Assembly (NCBI GenBank): GCA_963974915.1
Contig: CAXBES010000015.1
Coordinates: forward strand, 1-64,000
Direction: 5' to 3'
DNA from: CAXBES01 sp963974915
Lineage (GTDB): Bacteria; Bacteroidota; Bacteroidia; Flavobacteriales; Flavobacteriaceae
Length of the DNA stretch: 64,000 nucleotides
A program made the position numbers and the translations under genes. The notes below the pieces were generated by a model that worked only from the letters and a program-made list of their open reading frames with translations, did no database searches and was not told where the DNA came from. This document shows, in pieces, positions 18,368 through 27,462 of the stretch; position 1 is the first letter of the stretch; each line of letters starts with the position of its first letter.

Positions 18368-19831
18368 ATGAATACCATTTCTTCAATAATTAAGGGTTTT
18401 ACGGAAGACAACAAGAAAGAATTTATAAATTTTCTTCAAAAAAAGAACCGGCGAGGGGATGCAAAAAACATTCGTCTTTTCAAATTAATTGATAGTGATA
18501 AGCGAAATAATCTGGATGTTCTATTATACGGGAAGCCAGCGAGAAATGCGTACCACGCTTTATGTAAACGTCTTCAAGACAATTTAATAGATTTTGTAGC
18601 TTCAAAAAGTTTTGCAGGTGAGACCAGTGAAGAAATGGACATTTTAAAACTCCTTCTTGCCTCACGAATCTTTTTTGAGCATAGGCAATATAAGGTCGCA
18701 TTTAAAACTCTGGAAAAAGCCGAACGCAATGCAATGTCTTTAGAGCTCTATTCAATTTTGAATGAAATTTATCATACAAAAATCCAATATGCACATTTAA
18801 ATTCTAAGATCTCTCTTCCCGAGCTTTTCACTTCAGCCGAAGAAAACACCATACATTTTAGACGAGAGCAGCAACTTAACATGGCATATGCATCCATAAA
18901 AGAAAAGCTATCACAACCAAGCACTCATGCCATAAAGGAAGTGATAATTAATACATTTAAAGAATATAACATTGAAGTTACCCACGCACTAACGTACAAA
19001 TCGCTCTTTCAGTTAATGCAGATTACTGCGACCATTGCAACGCTTCGAAGTGATTATTTTAATATTTCAGAATTTATGACCAATCTCTACGATATCGTTT
19101 CAGAAAAAAAATCACGAAATAAAAACAATAAGAATCTTTACTATCACATTGAAATTTTAAATTTAATGGCCGTGACACATTTCAGAAACAAAAACTTTAA
19201 GAAATCTCAAGCGTTCGCGAAAAAGATGGAGAATGAAATGCAAAAGGAAAAAAATCTGTATTACAACCGGTTTTCTGAAAAACTTGCCATAATAAAATCA
19301 TTAAACCAGAATTTTATAGGAGCGGCTCAAGACGCACTTAATACTTTGAATGTACACAAAAAAGAGTCTTTGGATATAGACCTTTTAAAAGTCATGGTTC
19401 ATTTTCAGCAAAGCAATTTTAACGAAGCTTACGTATTATTAAAAAATGTGCATCACAGCGATATTTGGTACGAAAAGAAAATGGGATTATTATGGGTCTT
19501 AAAAAAATCGATCATTGAGATCCTGTTATTAATCGAACTTAACCGTTTAGACCTCGTATTATCGAGACTGCAAAGTTTTAAAAAGAAGTTTTCAAAAAGA
19601 TTAAAACAACTCGATGAAGAACGAGTGATCATCTTTATAAAATTAGTCTCTTTGTATTATGAAGATCCTTTAGCAGTTACTTCGGAAACTTTTAAAGAAA
19701 AGGTGGAACATTCATTTAATTGGATCGGTAAAGAGCGGGAAGACATCTTTGTAATGAGCTTCTATGCGTGGCTGAAATCTAAGATGACCCAAGATGACCT
19801 TTATAAAACAACATTAGAATTGGTAGGCTAA
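18368..19831 (+). CDS. Large helical protein of unknown function
   Basis: 487 residues, soluble, almost wholly helical, rich in Lys, Leu and Asn. Segments such as 'EHRQYKVAFKTLEKAERNA' and 'QQSNFNEAYVLLKNVHH' look like degenerate tetratricopeptide repeats. No signal peptide or transmembrane helix, so it is probably cytoplasmic. I do not recognise the family. It is a single gene followed by a strongly folded RNA element. Confidence 0.65.
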   Translation: MNTISSIIKGFTEDNKKEFINFLQKKNRRGDAKNIRLFKLIDSDKRNNLDVLLYGKPARNAYHALCKRLQDNLIDFVASKSFAGETSEEMDILKLLLASRIFFEHRQYKVAFKTLEKAERNAMSLELYSILNEIYHTKIQYAHLNSKISLPELFTSAEENTIHFRREQQLNMAYASIKEKLSQPSTHAIKEVIINTFKEYNIEVTHALTYKSLFQLMQITATIATLRSDYFNISEFMTNLYDIVSEKKSRNKNNKNLYYHIEILNLMAVTHFRNKNFKKSQAFAKKMENEMQKEKNLYYNRFSEKLAIIKSLNQNFIGAAQDALNTLNVHKKESLDIDLLKVMVHFQQSNFNEAYVLLKNVHHSDIWYEKKMGLLWVLKKSIIEILLLIELNRLDLVLSRLQSFKKKFSKRLKQLDEERVIIFIKLVSLYYEDPLAVTSETFKEKVEHSFNWIGKEREDIFVMSFYAWLKSKMTQDDLYKTTLELVG

Positions 19832-19924
19832 AACACCGCCTATGGCATTTCCTTCCTCGAACGCTTCGAGTTTGGCATAAAAGGAAAATAGCATTGCACT
19901 GCTAAAAGACCATAAGCGGTGTTT
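19831..19924 (+). ncRNA. Candidate structured 3' RNA element
   Basis: A 15-bp outer helix (AAACACCGCCTATGG 19831-19845, CCATAAGCGGTGTTT 19910-19924, one G-U pair) encloses two further arms. One is TTTCCTT/AAGGAAA (19848-19854, 19881-19887), capped by CTCGAA-cgc-TTCGAG (19856-19870). The other is TAGCA/TGCTA (19889-19893, 19900-19904). Together they form a three-way junction. It begins at the last base of the preceding stop codon. No T-run follows, so a simple terminator is less likely; a processed 3' end, a palindromic repeat or a small RNA are possible. Confidence 0.4.
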
Positions 19925-20011
19925 CCCAACCTAAACATCAACTGTGAAATAAAGTTAACCGAACCATAAACACAACGCAATGGTTGTACCTCTGCATTTA
20001 TTAATATAGAG

Positions 20012-20031
20012 TCGGGATTTATAAATCCCGA
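20012..20031. repeat. Perfect 20-bp palindrome
   Basis: TCGGGATTTATAAATCCCGA reads the same on both strands. It lies just beyond the stop codon of the prenyltransferase-like gene (minus). It could be a weak terminator or a binding site. Its arms share the TCGGGAT word with the hairpins at 1-22 and 90-111. Confidence 0.5.
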
Positions 20032-20032
20032 T

Positions 20033-21334
20033 TTATTCACCAACTTTACTTAAAAACTCTATGTCGTTTTCTACAGTGAGTAGCAAAACGCTTGTTGCTG
20101 TACAAAACACCGGACTGGTAATACAGTGATGTCCATTCCAGCTTCCGTCCGGATTCTGAATTTTTAAGATACGTCCGCTCATATCATCATACCAATTTCT
20201 CCACTCCTTATCTTTATTTACTACAAGAGATTCACCCGTTTGCAGAAAACTTAAAAATTCTTCTCCGCCGTTATTTCCGAAGCCATTGAGAACGTCGGGA
20301 CGTTGAGCAGTAGCTTTAGCAGATTGATATACATTATACGAAGTATTGTATGCGATAGCTTCTTCTTCACTATAACCCGCAGTTCTTAAATTATCGACCG
20401 TTACAGGGGCATCCCTTTTGATCTTCCCATCTTTTTTGGCTTTATTGATCGCTTCTTCCGCTCTACGTGCTTCCTTAGCACTGGCACGAACACTTCCACT
20501 AACTGCGTAAAGCATTACTCCGGCACCATCTTCGGTACTTACGTTTCCCGTTTTATCATCGTAGTTACCTTTTTGGTAATCTCGAGATTTTTCCAAAACC
20601 GATTCGTCTACTTGAGCTCCAACGGCTTGTGCAGATTCTAGCGCACTATTTGCCAATCCGCTTTGTAACACTCCTGCCCATCCGGCACCAGCCTGTTTTC
20701 CTTGTGCATCGGTGCCATTTTGGATCTTAGCAACGCAAATATCAAGACAACGCCCAACACGTTTGGTATCAACTCCTATTAGATCCCGGTCTAACAAACT
20801 TGAAAAAAACTGTGCAGCCAATACGGCATCTATGTTTTGTCCCAATTTTGATTGTATTTGTGTTCCTCGAACATCGGTGATATACGCACTTTCTTTGGGG
20901 GTATTTTCTACCGTTTCGAGAAGAAAATTCGTCGCTTTTTTTAAATTTTGGGCATAGGCTCCCTTTTTAAAGGTATTTTCACTTCTCAAAAAAGCCATTG
21001 CGACCATAGCTGTCGTTGCGGGGTCTGCTTTTACTGCGTGTGGATCACGAATATGTTGCGCGCTATGACTTCCGGCACCATAACCTCCATTCGGTAATTG
21101 GGCATCGGCCAGCCATGAAATTCCGTCGCGAACCGAGAGTTCGAGATTTTCGTTGTTTTTGTACACGCTAAATCCTTCAGAAGATTGCTCCCCCATTGTG
21201 GTCATAAATACACACCCTTCAATAGGTTTAAGCATTCTTTTGGTTTCGGGATAGTTTTCTTCCGAAGTAATTCCGAAGAAAATTCCGGTAAGAACCAGAA
21301 CCGGAAACATAAATAAGATCAATTTTGTTTTCAT
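20033..21334 (-). CDS. Exported protein with prenyltransferase/squalene-cyclase-type repeats
   Basis: 433 residues. The N-terminal hydrophobic segment (LILFMFPVLVLTGIFFGI, about 5-22) is a signal peptide or anchor. The rest resembles the alpha-alpha toroid of terpene cyclases and related proteins, with QW-like motifs 'LPNGGYGAG' near 80 and 'IQNPDGSWNG' near 397, followed by the 'TATSVLLLTVE' helix. I see no catalytic DxDD motif. An exported location does not fit terpenoid synthesis, so it may be a binding or structural protein. The middle is unusually rich in Ala and charged residues. Confidence 0.7.
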   Translation of the reverse strand: MKTKLILFMFPVLVLTGIFFGITSEENYPETKRMLKPIEGCVFMTTMGEQSSEGFSVYKNNENLELSVRDGISWLADAQLPNGGYGAGSHSAQHIRDPHAVKADPATTAMVAMAFLRSENTFKKGAYAQNLKKATNFLLETVENTPKESAYITDVRGTQIQSKLGQNIDAVLAAQFFSSLLDRDLIGVDTKRVGRCLDICVAKIQNGTDAQGKQAGAGWAGVLQSGLANSALESAQAVGAQVDESVLEKSRDYQKGNYDDKTGNVSTEDGAGVMLYAVSGSVRASAKEARRAEEAINKAKKDGKIKRDAPVTVDNLRTAGYSEEEAIAYNTSYNVYQSAKATAQRPDVLNGFGNNGGEEFLSFLQTGESLVVNKDKEWRNWYDDMSGRILKIQNPDGSWNGHHCITSPVFCTATSVLLLTVENDIEFLSKVGE

Positions 21335-21511
21335 AATATGTTTTTTTAATTCTCTGTGAAACTAGACCATAAGAATCTCCCTTAAAACAATGTTTTAGGG
21401 AACTGAGCGTTTCAGTGAGGGAAAAGCCGTTACTAAAGAGTTTGTGTTTTCCGCAATCCTCTGTTAAGAATATCAAGGTATTTTTATACTTTTAGCAAAA
21501 AATCAATTAAA

Positions 21512-22510
21512 ATGAAAAGAATTCTCCTCGTTTTAAGTCTAACCTTATGTTTTACTGCCTGTAAGAATGATGATGAAGCTATGGTCCCCATGGAAATGCC
21601 CGTGGTTCCTTTAAGCTTTGAAACTAATCTTTCGGAAATGGGTGTGTTTACAGAGAATATAACCAGTTTAACTCCGGCTCCCGGAGTTCAGTTATATGAG
21701 ATCAACTCAACACTCTTTACAGATTACGCTGCAAAACAACGGCTCATTAGATTACCGGAAAACGGTAAGATGTCTTACGCCGGAAATGATCTGCTTCCTA
21801 ATTTTCCTGACAATACGCTAATTGCGAAAACCTTTTACTATAATATAGATGATCGCGATCCAAGTCTGGGTAAGAAAATTATTGAAACACGTATTTTGAT
21901 AAAAGTCGAGGGTGCATGGAAAGCAGGCAATTATATATGGAACGATATGCAAACCGAAGCAGTTTACAGTGAAAACGGAAGTGATGTGCCTATTAATTAT
22001 ATCGACCTCAATGGAGATACGCAAAACGTAAATTATGCAATTCCCTCTAAACAGGATTGTTTTACGTGTCACAACAATTTTAATGCTACGCTGCCAATTG
22101 GCATGAAACTAAGAAGCATGAACTTCGTTCCCAGTTATACGAGTGAGAATCAATTAGATTATTTAACAGCTAATAATTTTTTAGAAGGAGTTTCCAGCTC
22201 AGCGAATATAAGTTTATTTCCGGATTGGACAGATGCTGCAACTTTCGACATACTGGAAAGAGGAAGGGCATATATAGATATAAATTGTGCTCATTGTCAT
22301 AATCCGGGAGGCGCAGTGACCAATTTTGCGTTAGATTTTAGATATGAAACGCAATTTGACGACACCGGTATTTATGCTAATAGAGGGGAAATTGAAGCGA
22401 GAGTTCAAAGTACGATTCCAACGTACAGAATGCCTCAACTAGGGCGCACGATAGTGCATGATGAAGCCGTTGCGATGCTTTTAGAATATATAGAAGCGAT
22501 CGAAGAATAA
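21512..22510 (+). CDS. Diheme c-type cytochrome lipoprotein (SO2930/TIGR03806-like)
   Basis: 332 residues, exported and lipidated (lipobox FTAC, Cys17). Two haem-binding motifs are visible: CFTCH at 183-187 and CAHCH at 259-263. Upstream segments 'LSEMGVF', 'YEINSTLFTDYAAKQRLI', 'AKTFYYNIDD' and 'ETRILI' follow the SO2930-type diheme cytochrome family. Likely role: electron transfer at the cell surface or periplasm, partner unknown. Followed 105 bp later by a small exported protein on the same strand. Confidence 0.85.
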   Translation: MKRILLVLSLTLCFTACKNDDEAMVPMEMPVVPLSFETNLSEMGVFTENITSLTPAPGVQLYEINSTLFTDYAAKQRLIRLPENGKMSYAGNDLLPNFPDNTLIAKTFYYNIDDRDPSLGKKIIETRILIKVEGAWKAGNYIWNDMQTEAVYSENGSDVPINYIDLNGDTQNVNYAIPSKQDCFTCHNNFNATLPIGMKLRSMNFVPSYTSENQLDYLTANNFLEGVSSSANISLFPDWTDAATFDILERGRAYIDINCAHCHNPGGAVTNFALDFRYETQFDDTGIYANRGEIEARVQSTIPTYRMPQLGRTIVHDEAVAMLLEYIEAIEE

Positions 22511-22615
22511 CGATCTATTCAAAGTAAAACGATAAAATTTGCATTTTGGCTTAATTTTTGGATATTTGAATCTAAATTAGTTACATTAGTAACCTCAAAT
22601 TTAATTAATAAAACA

Positions 22616-22966
22616 ATGAAAAATCTAATTAAAGTAATTGCTATCGCTTTCGTAATGACACTTGGTGTTAATACAGCCATGGCACAAAATTTATCTGAAG
22701 ATCAAGATCGACCGGAAGTTGTTGCTAAGTCGAAAGTTGCAGATATCTCTGCAAAATTGGGATTGAGTGGCGATCAGCAACGAGCTATGTTTAGATCTTA
22801 TGTAGCATATGAAGTTAGTTACAGCAAGCATGTTAAAGACAAAGATATGTCAGACCCAAAAGTGGTTGCTGAAAAAAATAAGGCACAGGAAGCTCTGAAA
22901 GCCGCAATGAAAAAAACACTTGATGCGAAGCAGTACGAAAGATGGCTCGCAATGCAAAAAAGTTAA
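22616..22966 (+). CDS. Small exported helical protein
   Basis: 116 residues with a signal peptide ending NTAMAQ (residue 24). The mature part is helical and charged ('VADISAKLGLSGDQQRAMF', 'LKAAMKKTLDAKQYERWLAM'). The layout, a 'KLGLSxDQQ' start and an 'LDAxQYERW' end, recalls Spy/CpxP-like and related small Bacteroidota periplasmic proteins, where sensing and chaperone roles are known. Homology at family level is only suggested. A terminator follows directly. Confidence 0.65.
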   Translation: MKNLIKVIAIAFVMTLGVNTAMAQNLSEDQDRPEVVAKSKVADISAKLGLSGDQQRAMFRSYVAYEVSYSKHVKDKDMSDPKVVAEKNKAQEALKAAMKKTLDAKQYERWLAMQKS

Positions 22967-22988
22967 CTCTAGATATAACAATCAATAT

Positions 22989-23024
22989 AACCCTCCTTCG
23001 CGTATAGCTTCGGAGGGTTTTTTT
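22989..23024 (+). terminator. Rho-independent terminator between converging genes
   Basis: An 8-bp stem (AACCCTCC 22989-22996, GGAGGGTT 23012-23019) and a T-run to 23024 that runs into the hemL stop codon. Confidence 0.85.
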
Positions 23025-24312
23025 ATTGCATCTTTTTCGCCACGTTAGCACAGGCCTCTATGGTTGCGTCTAAATCTTCATACGTAAGTGCTTCGGTTAA
23101 AAACCAAGTCTCAAAAGCACTTGGTGCAAGATAGATCCCCTCTTGCAACATACCGTGAAAGAATAATTTAAAATTTTCATTATTAGCATTGGCTGCCGAC
23201 GCAAAGTTGGTAACCTCAAGTTCAGCGAAATGAACTGAGATCATTGACCCTACACGATTTATTGTATGTGTAATATTTGCTTCTGAAAGCGCTTTTGTTA
23301 TTCCCAAATGGAGATATTCGGTTTTCTTTGCTAAAGAAGTGAATATTTCGGGATCTTTATTAAGTTCGTTTAGCATAGCTAGGCCGGCGGCCATCGCCAA
23401 CGGATTTCCACTTAGGGTTCCGGCTTGGTATACCGGTCCTAGAGGAGCAAGATGATTCATAATTTCCTCTCTTGCTGCAAATGCACCAACGGGTAGGCCT
23501 CCACCTATTACTTTTCCGAAGGTAACAATATCTGCCTTCACATTATACAATTCTTGAGCTCCACCCTTGGCGAGACGAAAGCCGGTCATCACCTCATCAA
23601 AAATGAGGAGAATATCATTTGCATCACAAAGTTCTCTTAAGCCTTCAAGAAAACCCTCGCCCGGAGGAATGCACCCCATATTACCGGCAACGGGTTCTAT
23701 GATGATACATGCAATTTCATTTCGATTTTGTGCAATCACTTCGGAAACATTCTCGAGGTCATTGTAGGTTGCTAAAAGAGTATCCTTAGCGGTTCCTTGT
23801 GTCACCCCGGGACTATTTGGGGTTCCAAATGTGATAGCACCACTTCCTGCCTGAATTAAAAATGAATCGCTATGGCCGTGGTAGCAACCTGCGAATTTTA
23901 TGATCTTATCTTTTCCCGTATATCCACGGGCTAGTCTAACGGCGCTCATACAGGCTTCGGTTCCGCTATTCACAAAACGGATCTTATCAATATTTGGCAC
24001 CATAGAGACTGCCAGGGAAGCAATTTCGGTTTCGATCTCGGTAGGCATTCCGAAGGAAGTACCCTTCTTAGCCTTTTCCACAACAGCATTTACAACCGGT
24101 TCGTGTGCATGTCCCAGGATCATAGGCCCCCAGGAATTAATATAATCGATCAGTTTGTTTCCATCTGCATCGTAAAGATAGGCTCCTTTCGCACTTTCAA
24201 CAAAAATTGGAGAACCTCCAACAGCTTTAAACGCACGTACCGGCGAATTAACTCCACCGGGAATAACCTGTTGTGCCTCTTTAAATAAAGCACTACTTCT
24301 CTTATAGATCAT
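23023..24312 (-). CDS. hemL: Glutamate-1-semialdehyde 2,1-aminomutase
   Basis: PLP enzyme that makes 5-aminolevulinate from glutamate-1-semialdehyde in the C5 pathway of haem synthesis. 429 residues, standard length. The PLP lysine is Lys267 in FGKVIGGGLPVGAF; the pyridine-binding Asp239 is in LIFDEVMTGFR. The N-terminal 'IPGGVNSPVRAF' is typical of the family. It is the last gene of a tight run (26080 to 23023) with the GH73-LysM gene 3 bp upstream, though the three products have no obvious common function. Confidence 0.96.
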   Translation of the reverse strand: MIYKRSSALFKEAQQVIPGGVNSPVRAFKAVGGSPIFVESAKGAYLYDADGNKLIDYINSWGPMILGHAHEPVVNAVVEKAKKGTSFGMPTEIETEIASLAVSMVPNIDKIRFVNSGTEACMSAVRLARGYTGKDKIIKFAGCYHGHSDSFLIQAGSGAITFGTPNSPGVTQGTAKDTLLATYNDLENVSEVIAQNRNEIACIIIEPVAGNMGCIPPGEGFLEGLRELCDANDILLIFDEVMTGFRLAKGGAQELYNVKADIVTFGKVIGGGLPVGAFAAREEIMNHLAPLGPVYQAGTLSGNPLAMAAGLAMLNELNKDPEIFTSLAKKTEYLHLGITKALSEANITHTINRVGSMISVHFAELEVTNFASAANANNENFKLFFHGMLQEGIYLAPSAFETWFLTEALTYEDLDATIEACANVAKKMQ

Positions 24313-24315
24313 AAA

Positions 24316-25146
24316 TTAATTTTTTACTGAATGAAGATATAGTATTTGACCCACTGCAAGATCGTTAGAATTTAAGCCGTTGTATTCCTTTAAAGTTTCA
24401 ACTGTGAGATTAAATCGGCGCGAAATACTGTACAAAGTGTCACCGGCAACAACTCGATATGTACTAATTTTTGATTCTTCGGAAGCAACCACCACACTAG
24501 AACCAAGCACTTCGCTATCTAACTTATCAAGATCGTAGCGTTCAATAATACTAATCAATTTATCCGGGTATTTTGGATCTGTTGCATAACCTGCTTTTCT
24601 TAAGCCTTTTGCCCAACCTTTATAATCATCCTTTTTTAGTTTGAAAAGGTCTTGATATCTGCTTCGTTCGGTTAAAAATAAGGAGTGGTCTCTAAAAGAG
24701 TATTTTGGGTCTTTGTACTTTCTGAAACACTCCTGTGCTTCATCATCATCGTGATATACCTTCTCACCTGTCCAACCCTTATGACATTTTATTCCGAAGT
24801 GATTATTGGCCTTACTGGTTAGTTCTCCTCGTCCCGCACCGCTTTCAAGAATTCCCTGAGCAATTGTGATACTTGCAGGTATTCCGTACTGAAGCATTTC
24901 ATCCTGTGCTATTTTGCTATAGGTGTCAATATAGGAAGTTACGATCCCAGCGTAAGTCCCATTTGGTTTGGGGGTTGTTATGACGGTTGACTCATTTTCA
25001 GTTGCCGGAGTTGCTTTTTTCTCAGGTTTTGTGACGATCACACGTTCCGTTTTTGGTTTTTTTCGGTGAGTTATCGTTTTTTTTGATTTGCAACTTGTAA
25101 GTAAGCACGAACTAATAAGAAGACATGCGATAATTCTAACGATCAT
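24316..25146 (-). CDS. Lipoprotein with glucosaminidase (GH73) and LysM domains
   Basis: 276 residues. A lipobox (LTSC, Cys19) is followed by a basic linker to about residue 60. An N-acetylglucosaminidase-type domain spans about 65-205; Glu101 in 'QGILESGAGRGEL' is the likely catalytic acid, and 'NNHFGIKC' and 'YRDHS'-like segments follow. A LysM peptidoglycan-binding domain lies at 229-272 (VVAGDTLYSISRRF). It would be anchored to a membrane and cut peptidoglycan during growth or division. It is 1 bp from the upstream gene and 3 bp from hemL. Confidence 0.9.
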   Translation of the reverse strand: MIVRIIACLLISSCLLTSCKSKKTITHRKKPKTERVIVTKPEKKATPATENESTVITTPKPNGTYAGIVTSYIDTYSKIAQDEMLQYGIPASITIAQGILESGAGRGELTSKANNHFGIKCHKGWTGEKVYHDDDEAQECFRKYKDPKYSFRDHSLFLTERSRYQDLFKLKKDDYKGWAKGLRKAGYATDPKYPDKLISIIERYDLDKLDSEVLGSSVVVASEESKISTYRVVAGDTLYSISRRFNLTVETLKEYNGLNSNDLAVGQILYLHSVKN

Positions 25147-25147
25147 A

Positions 25148-26080
25148 CTAGGTATTAATTTGAGGTAAATTTTTCTTTTTCAGTTTTTCATTCATTCCGT
25201 GAATTCCTTGTAACCCACCGGTATGAACGGCTAAAATACGGCTATTTTCCTTGAAATACCCCTTTTTTATAAGGTCTGTGACACCAAACATCATCTTTCC
25301 TGTATAAATTGGATCTAGTGGTATTCCTGTTAAATTGTGGAACTCATTAATAAAACGAATCAATTGTGAATCTATTTTAGCATATCCACCAAAACAATAA
25401 GTGTCGGTTATAGTGAAATTCGTTTTTGCAGTGTGCTTTTTTATTTCTGAATTCTGAAACGTCCCCTTGAGCGCAGAGAAACCTATAATTTGTTGATGGT
25501 TTTGAGAGGAACGGATCATGCCTGCCAGTGTTCCTCCTGTTCCAACCGAAGCACATATATAATCGTACTGTTGTTCTGCTTCGGTTAAAATTTCTTCACA
25601 ACCCTTTATTGCTAAAGCATTAGTGCCTCCTTCGGGCAACAAATAAAATTTTCCAAATTCATCGTGCAACGCTTGTATAAAATGCTGATCGAGTTTAGTT
25701 CTATAAACTTCTCTGGAAACAAACTTGAGTTTCATTCCGCAGGAGATGGCATAAGACAAAGTACTGTTCTTTGAAATTTTATCTTTTAATTCTTCTCCTC
25801 GTATAATTCCAATTGTTGTAAAGTCAAATTCTTTTCCTGCGGCTGCAACTGCGGCAATATGATTAGAAAAAGCACCCCCAAAAGTTAGAATTTTGGTATG
25901 GTCCTTCAGTTTTGCCTCAATAAGATTATATTTTAGTTTTCTGAATTTATTCCCGGAGACTAAAGGGTTTAATAGGTCCTCTCTTTTAATTGAAAGCGTG
26001 ACATTACTATTAACTCCCGGTATATTGTCAATAATTTCTATGGGAATTTCAACATTGTTTTCAAACAAGCTTTGGGTCAT
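25148..26080 (-). CDS. ACC deaminase / D-cysteine desulfhydrase family PLP enzyme
   Basis: 310 residues, fold-type II PLP enzyme. Lys45 in 'SGNKFRKLKYN' is the PLP lysine of this family. 'TFGGAFSNHIAAVAA' (about 66-80) and 'SVGTGGTLAGM' (about 180) form the phosphate loop. Members are annotated as 1-aminocyclopropane-1-carboxylate deaminases or D-cysteine desulfhydrases; in bacteria without ACC the second activity is more likely. First gene of the run to hemL. Confidence 0.88.
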   Translation of the reverse strand: MTQSLFENNVEIPIEIIDNIPGVNSNVTLSIKREDLLNPLVSGNKFRKLKYNLIEAKLKDHTKILTFGGAFSNHIAAVAAAGKEFDFTTIGIIRGEELKDKISKNSTLSYAISCGMKLKFVSREVYRTKLDQHFIQALHDEFGKFYLLPEGGTNALAIKGCEEILTEAEQQYDYICASVGTGGTLAGMIRSSQNHQQIIGFSALKGTFQNSEIKKHTAKTNFTITDTYCFGGYAKIDSQLIRFINEFHNLTGIPLDPIYTGKMMFGVTDLIKKGYFKENSRILAVHTGGLQGIHGMNEKLKKKNLPQINT

Positions 26081-26653
26081 AGAGAGGACTAAACTTCAGA
26101 TTCTGGTCAAAAGTAATAAGTAATGATGAAGACTTTCCGAATAAACAATAAAATTTATACAAAAAAATAATCCTTAGCACTTTCGCGCGATCTTAAATAG
26201 TCTAATTTAAGTTCTAATTATAACCAAATGTTAATATTTATTGCGCTTCGTCGATTAAATTTAGCTATTATCGGATTTATTCATTATTATTGCATTGATA
26301 ATATTCAAAGCCCCCAAATAATGAAAGTAAAATTACTTCCTAAAATATTCACTTCTCTTAGTGTAATACCCATACTGCACGGAAACCTCTATGCACAAAC
26401 TATTAGTCCGAATCTCTGTTCATACGAAATGATCAACATTGATTATCAATCTCTTATAGATTTTTCGGGACAAAGAAAATAATCAAATAAATTTATTTTG
26501 GCACCTCGTCAGGTGAAAAATTCCTGATAATCGGCCACCCAAACTGTAAAAATCTAACAAAATGTTAAAAAAATATGCTTTTAATCGAATATATTTGTTT
26601 TTAGACGATTGTATAGATATAATTGTCGACCCAAATCATTAATAACCTGCTAT
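26081..26653. other. Intergenic region with one doubtful small frame
   Basis: A 573-bp AT-rich stretch between divergent genes. It contains a short plus-strand frame (listed separately) and a TATATTTG -7-like sequence near 26590 that could serve the downstream surface-protein genes, but no clear -33 partner. No RNA gene or repeat was recognised. Confidence 0.5.
26321..26482 (+). CDS. Possible 53-residue exported peptide or gene remnant
   Basis: From the ATG at 26321 the frame codes a plausible signal peptide (MKVKLLPKIFTSLSVIPILH..., cleavage after YAQ) and then only 27 more residues (TISPNLCSYEMINIDYQS...). The abrupt end after a normal export signal suggests either a very small secreted peptide or a truncated gene. 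No identifiable family. The frame is open upstream to 26228. Confidence 0.3.
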   Translation: MKVKLLPKIFTSLSVIPILHGNLYAQTISPNLCSYEMINIDYQSLIDFSGQRK

Positions 26654-27448
26654 ATGTATAATTTCTATACTCTATTGAAAGGATGTTTATTCTGCATTAT
26701 GGTTATGCAGATAACATCAGGTAATGCCCAATCTGTAGGTATTAATACTACTACACCCGACGGTATATTAGATGTTAATAGTAACGTACATGGAATTGTT
26801 TTACCAAGAATTGCGTTAACGAGTACAAATGTTGCCGCTCCTGTCACAAATCCTCAGGGTGGTGCCTTGGCAGTTGGTACTGTAGTTTACAATACAGTTA
26901 CTACCTCAACCGGATCTAATGATGTTTATCCCGGGGTATATGTTTGGACAGGAACCGAGTGGTTTAATAAATTTACAAAGAAGGATGCTAAAATTTTTAA
27001 GCAAACTTCAGATTTAAGAACTGCTTCTAATAAAGGATATCAAGACATCCCCAATTTAGATTCGAGAACCTTCACTCCTAAATATACAGGTACTTACCGT
27101 ATTGAACTGAGTGTTAACTTTGGAGGTGGGTATGTGCAGAATATATCCAGTGATAGCGATGTCCTTGCTCAACAAGGGAATTTTAAATTTACGTTCGATG
27201 GTACAGATTATCTTATACCGGTAAGTTGTTATTCTGCAAACGGTACAACTCAATACTACTTAATTTGGGAACAATCAACAACGGTTCAATATCAAGAGCT
27301 TACTGCCGCGACAGCATATAATTTTAGCTTATCCTTTGACCAGTTGGCTGCCACCGGATTTGTGAATAACGGGAATAGTAGTACAGGTCAAGGCTATATT
27401 GGATATGATATCCCGTGTTCTATTGAATTTGTTTTTATAGGAGACTAA
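26654..27448 (+). CDS. Exported beta-sandwich protein, first of three paralogs
   Basis: 264 residues from the ATG at 26654, with a signal peptide ending GNAQ. The N-terminal third carries the 'VGINTTTPDGILDVNS' pattern common to Bacteroidota tail-fibre-like surface proteins, then 'GVYVWTGTEW'. The C-terminal part ('FTPKYTGTYRIELSVNFGGG', 'FTFDGTDYLI', 'YQELTAATAYNFSL') looks like a C1q/TNF-type jelly roll. It ends in IPCSIEFVFIGD, nearly shared by the two following proteins. No T9SS domain. Probably co-transcribed with the next genes (14-bp gap). Confidence 0.8.
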   Translation: MYNFYTLLKGCLFCIMVMQITSGNAQSVGINTTTPDGILDVNSNVHGIVLPRIALTSTNVAAPVTNPQGGALAVGTVVYNTVTTSTGSNDVYPGVYVWTGTEWFNKFTKKDAKIFKQTSDLRTASNKGYQDIPNLDSRTFTPKYTGTYRIELSVNFGGGYVQNISSDSDVLAQQGNFKFTFDGTDYLIPVSCYSANGTTQYYLIWEQSTTVQYQELTAATAYNFSLSFDQLAATGFVNNGNSSTGQGYIGYDIPCSIEFVFIGD

Positions 27449-27462
27449 AACATAAATACATT

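Noticed and set aside
19840..20043. Minus-strand 67-codon frame as a gene
   Set aside because: It lies over the folded RNA element and the palindrome, has no family resemblance and an odd composition; the inverted repeats explain the sequence better.
20033..21334. Terpenoid biosynthesis gene
   Set aside because: The protein is exported, lacks the DxDD motif, and no isoprenoid gene is adjacent.
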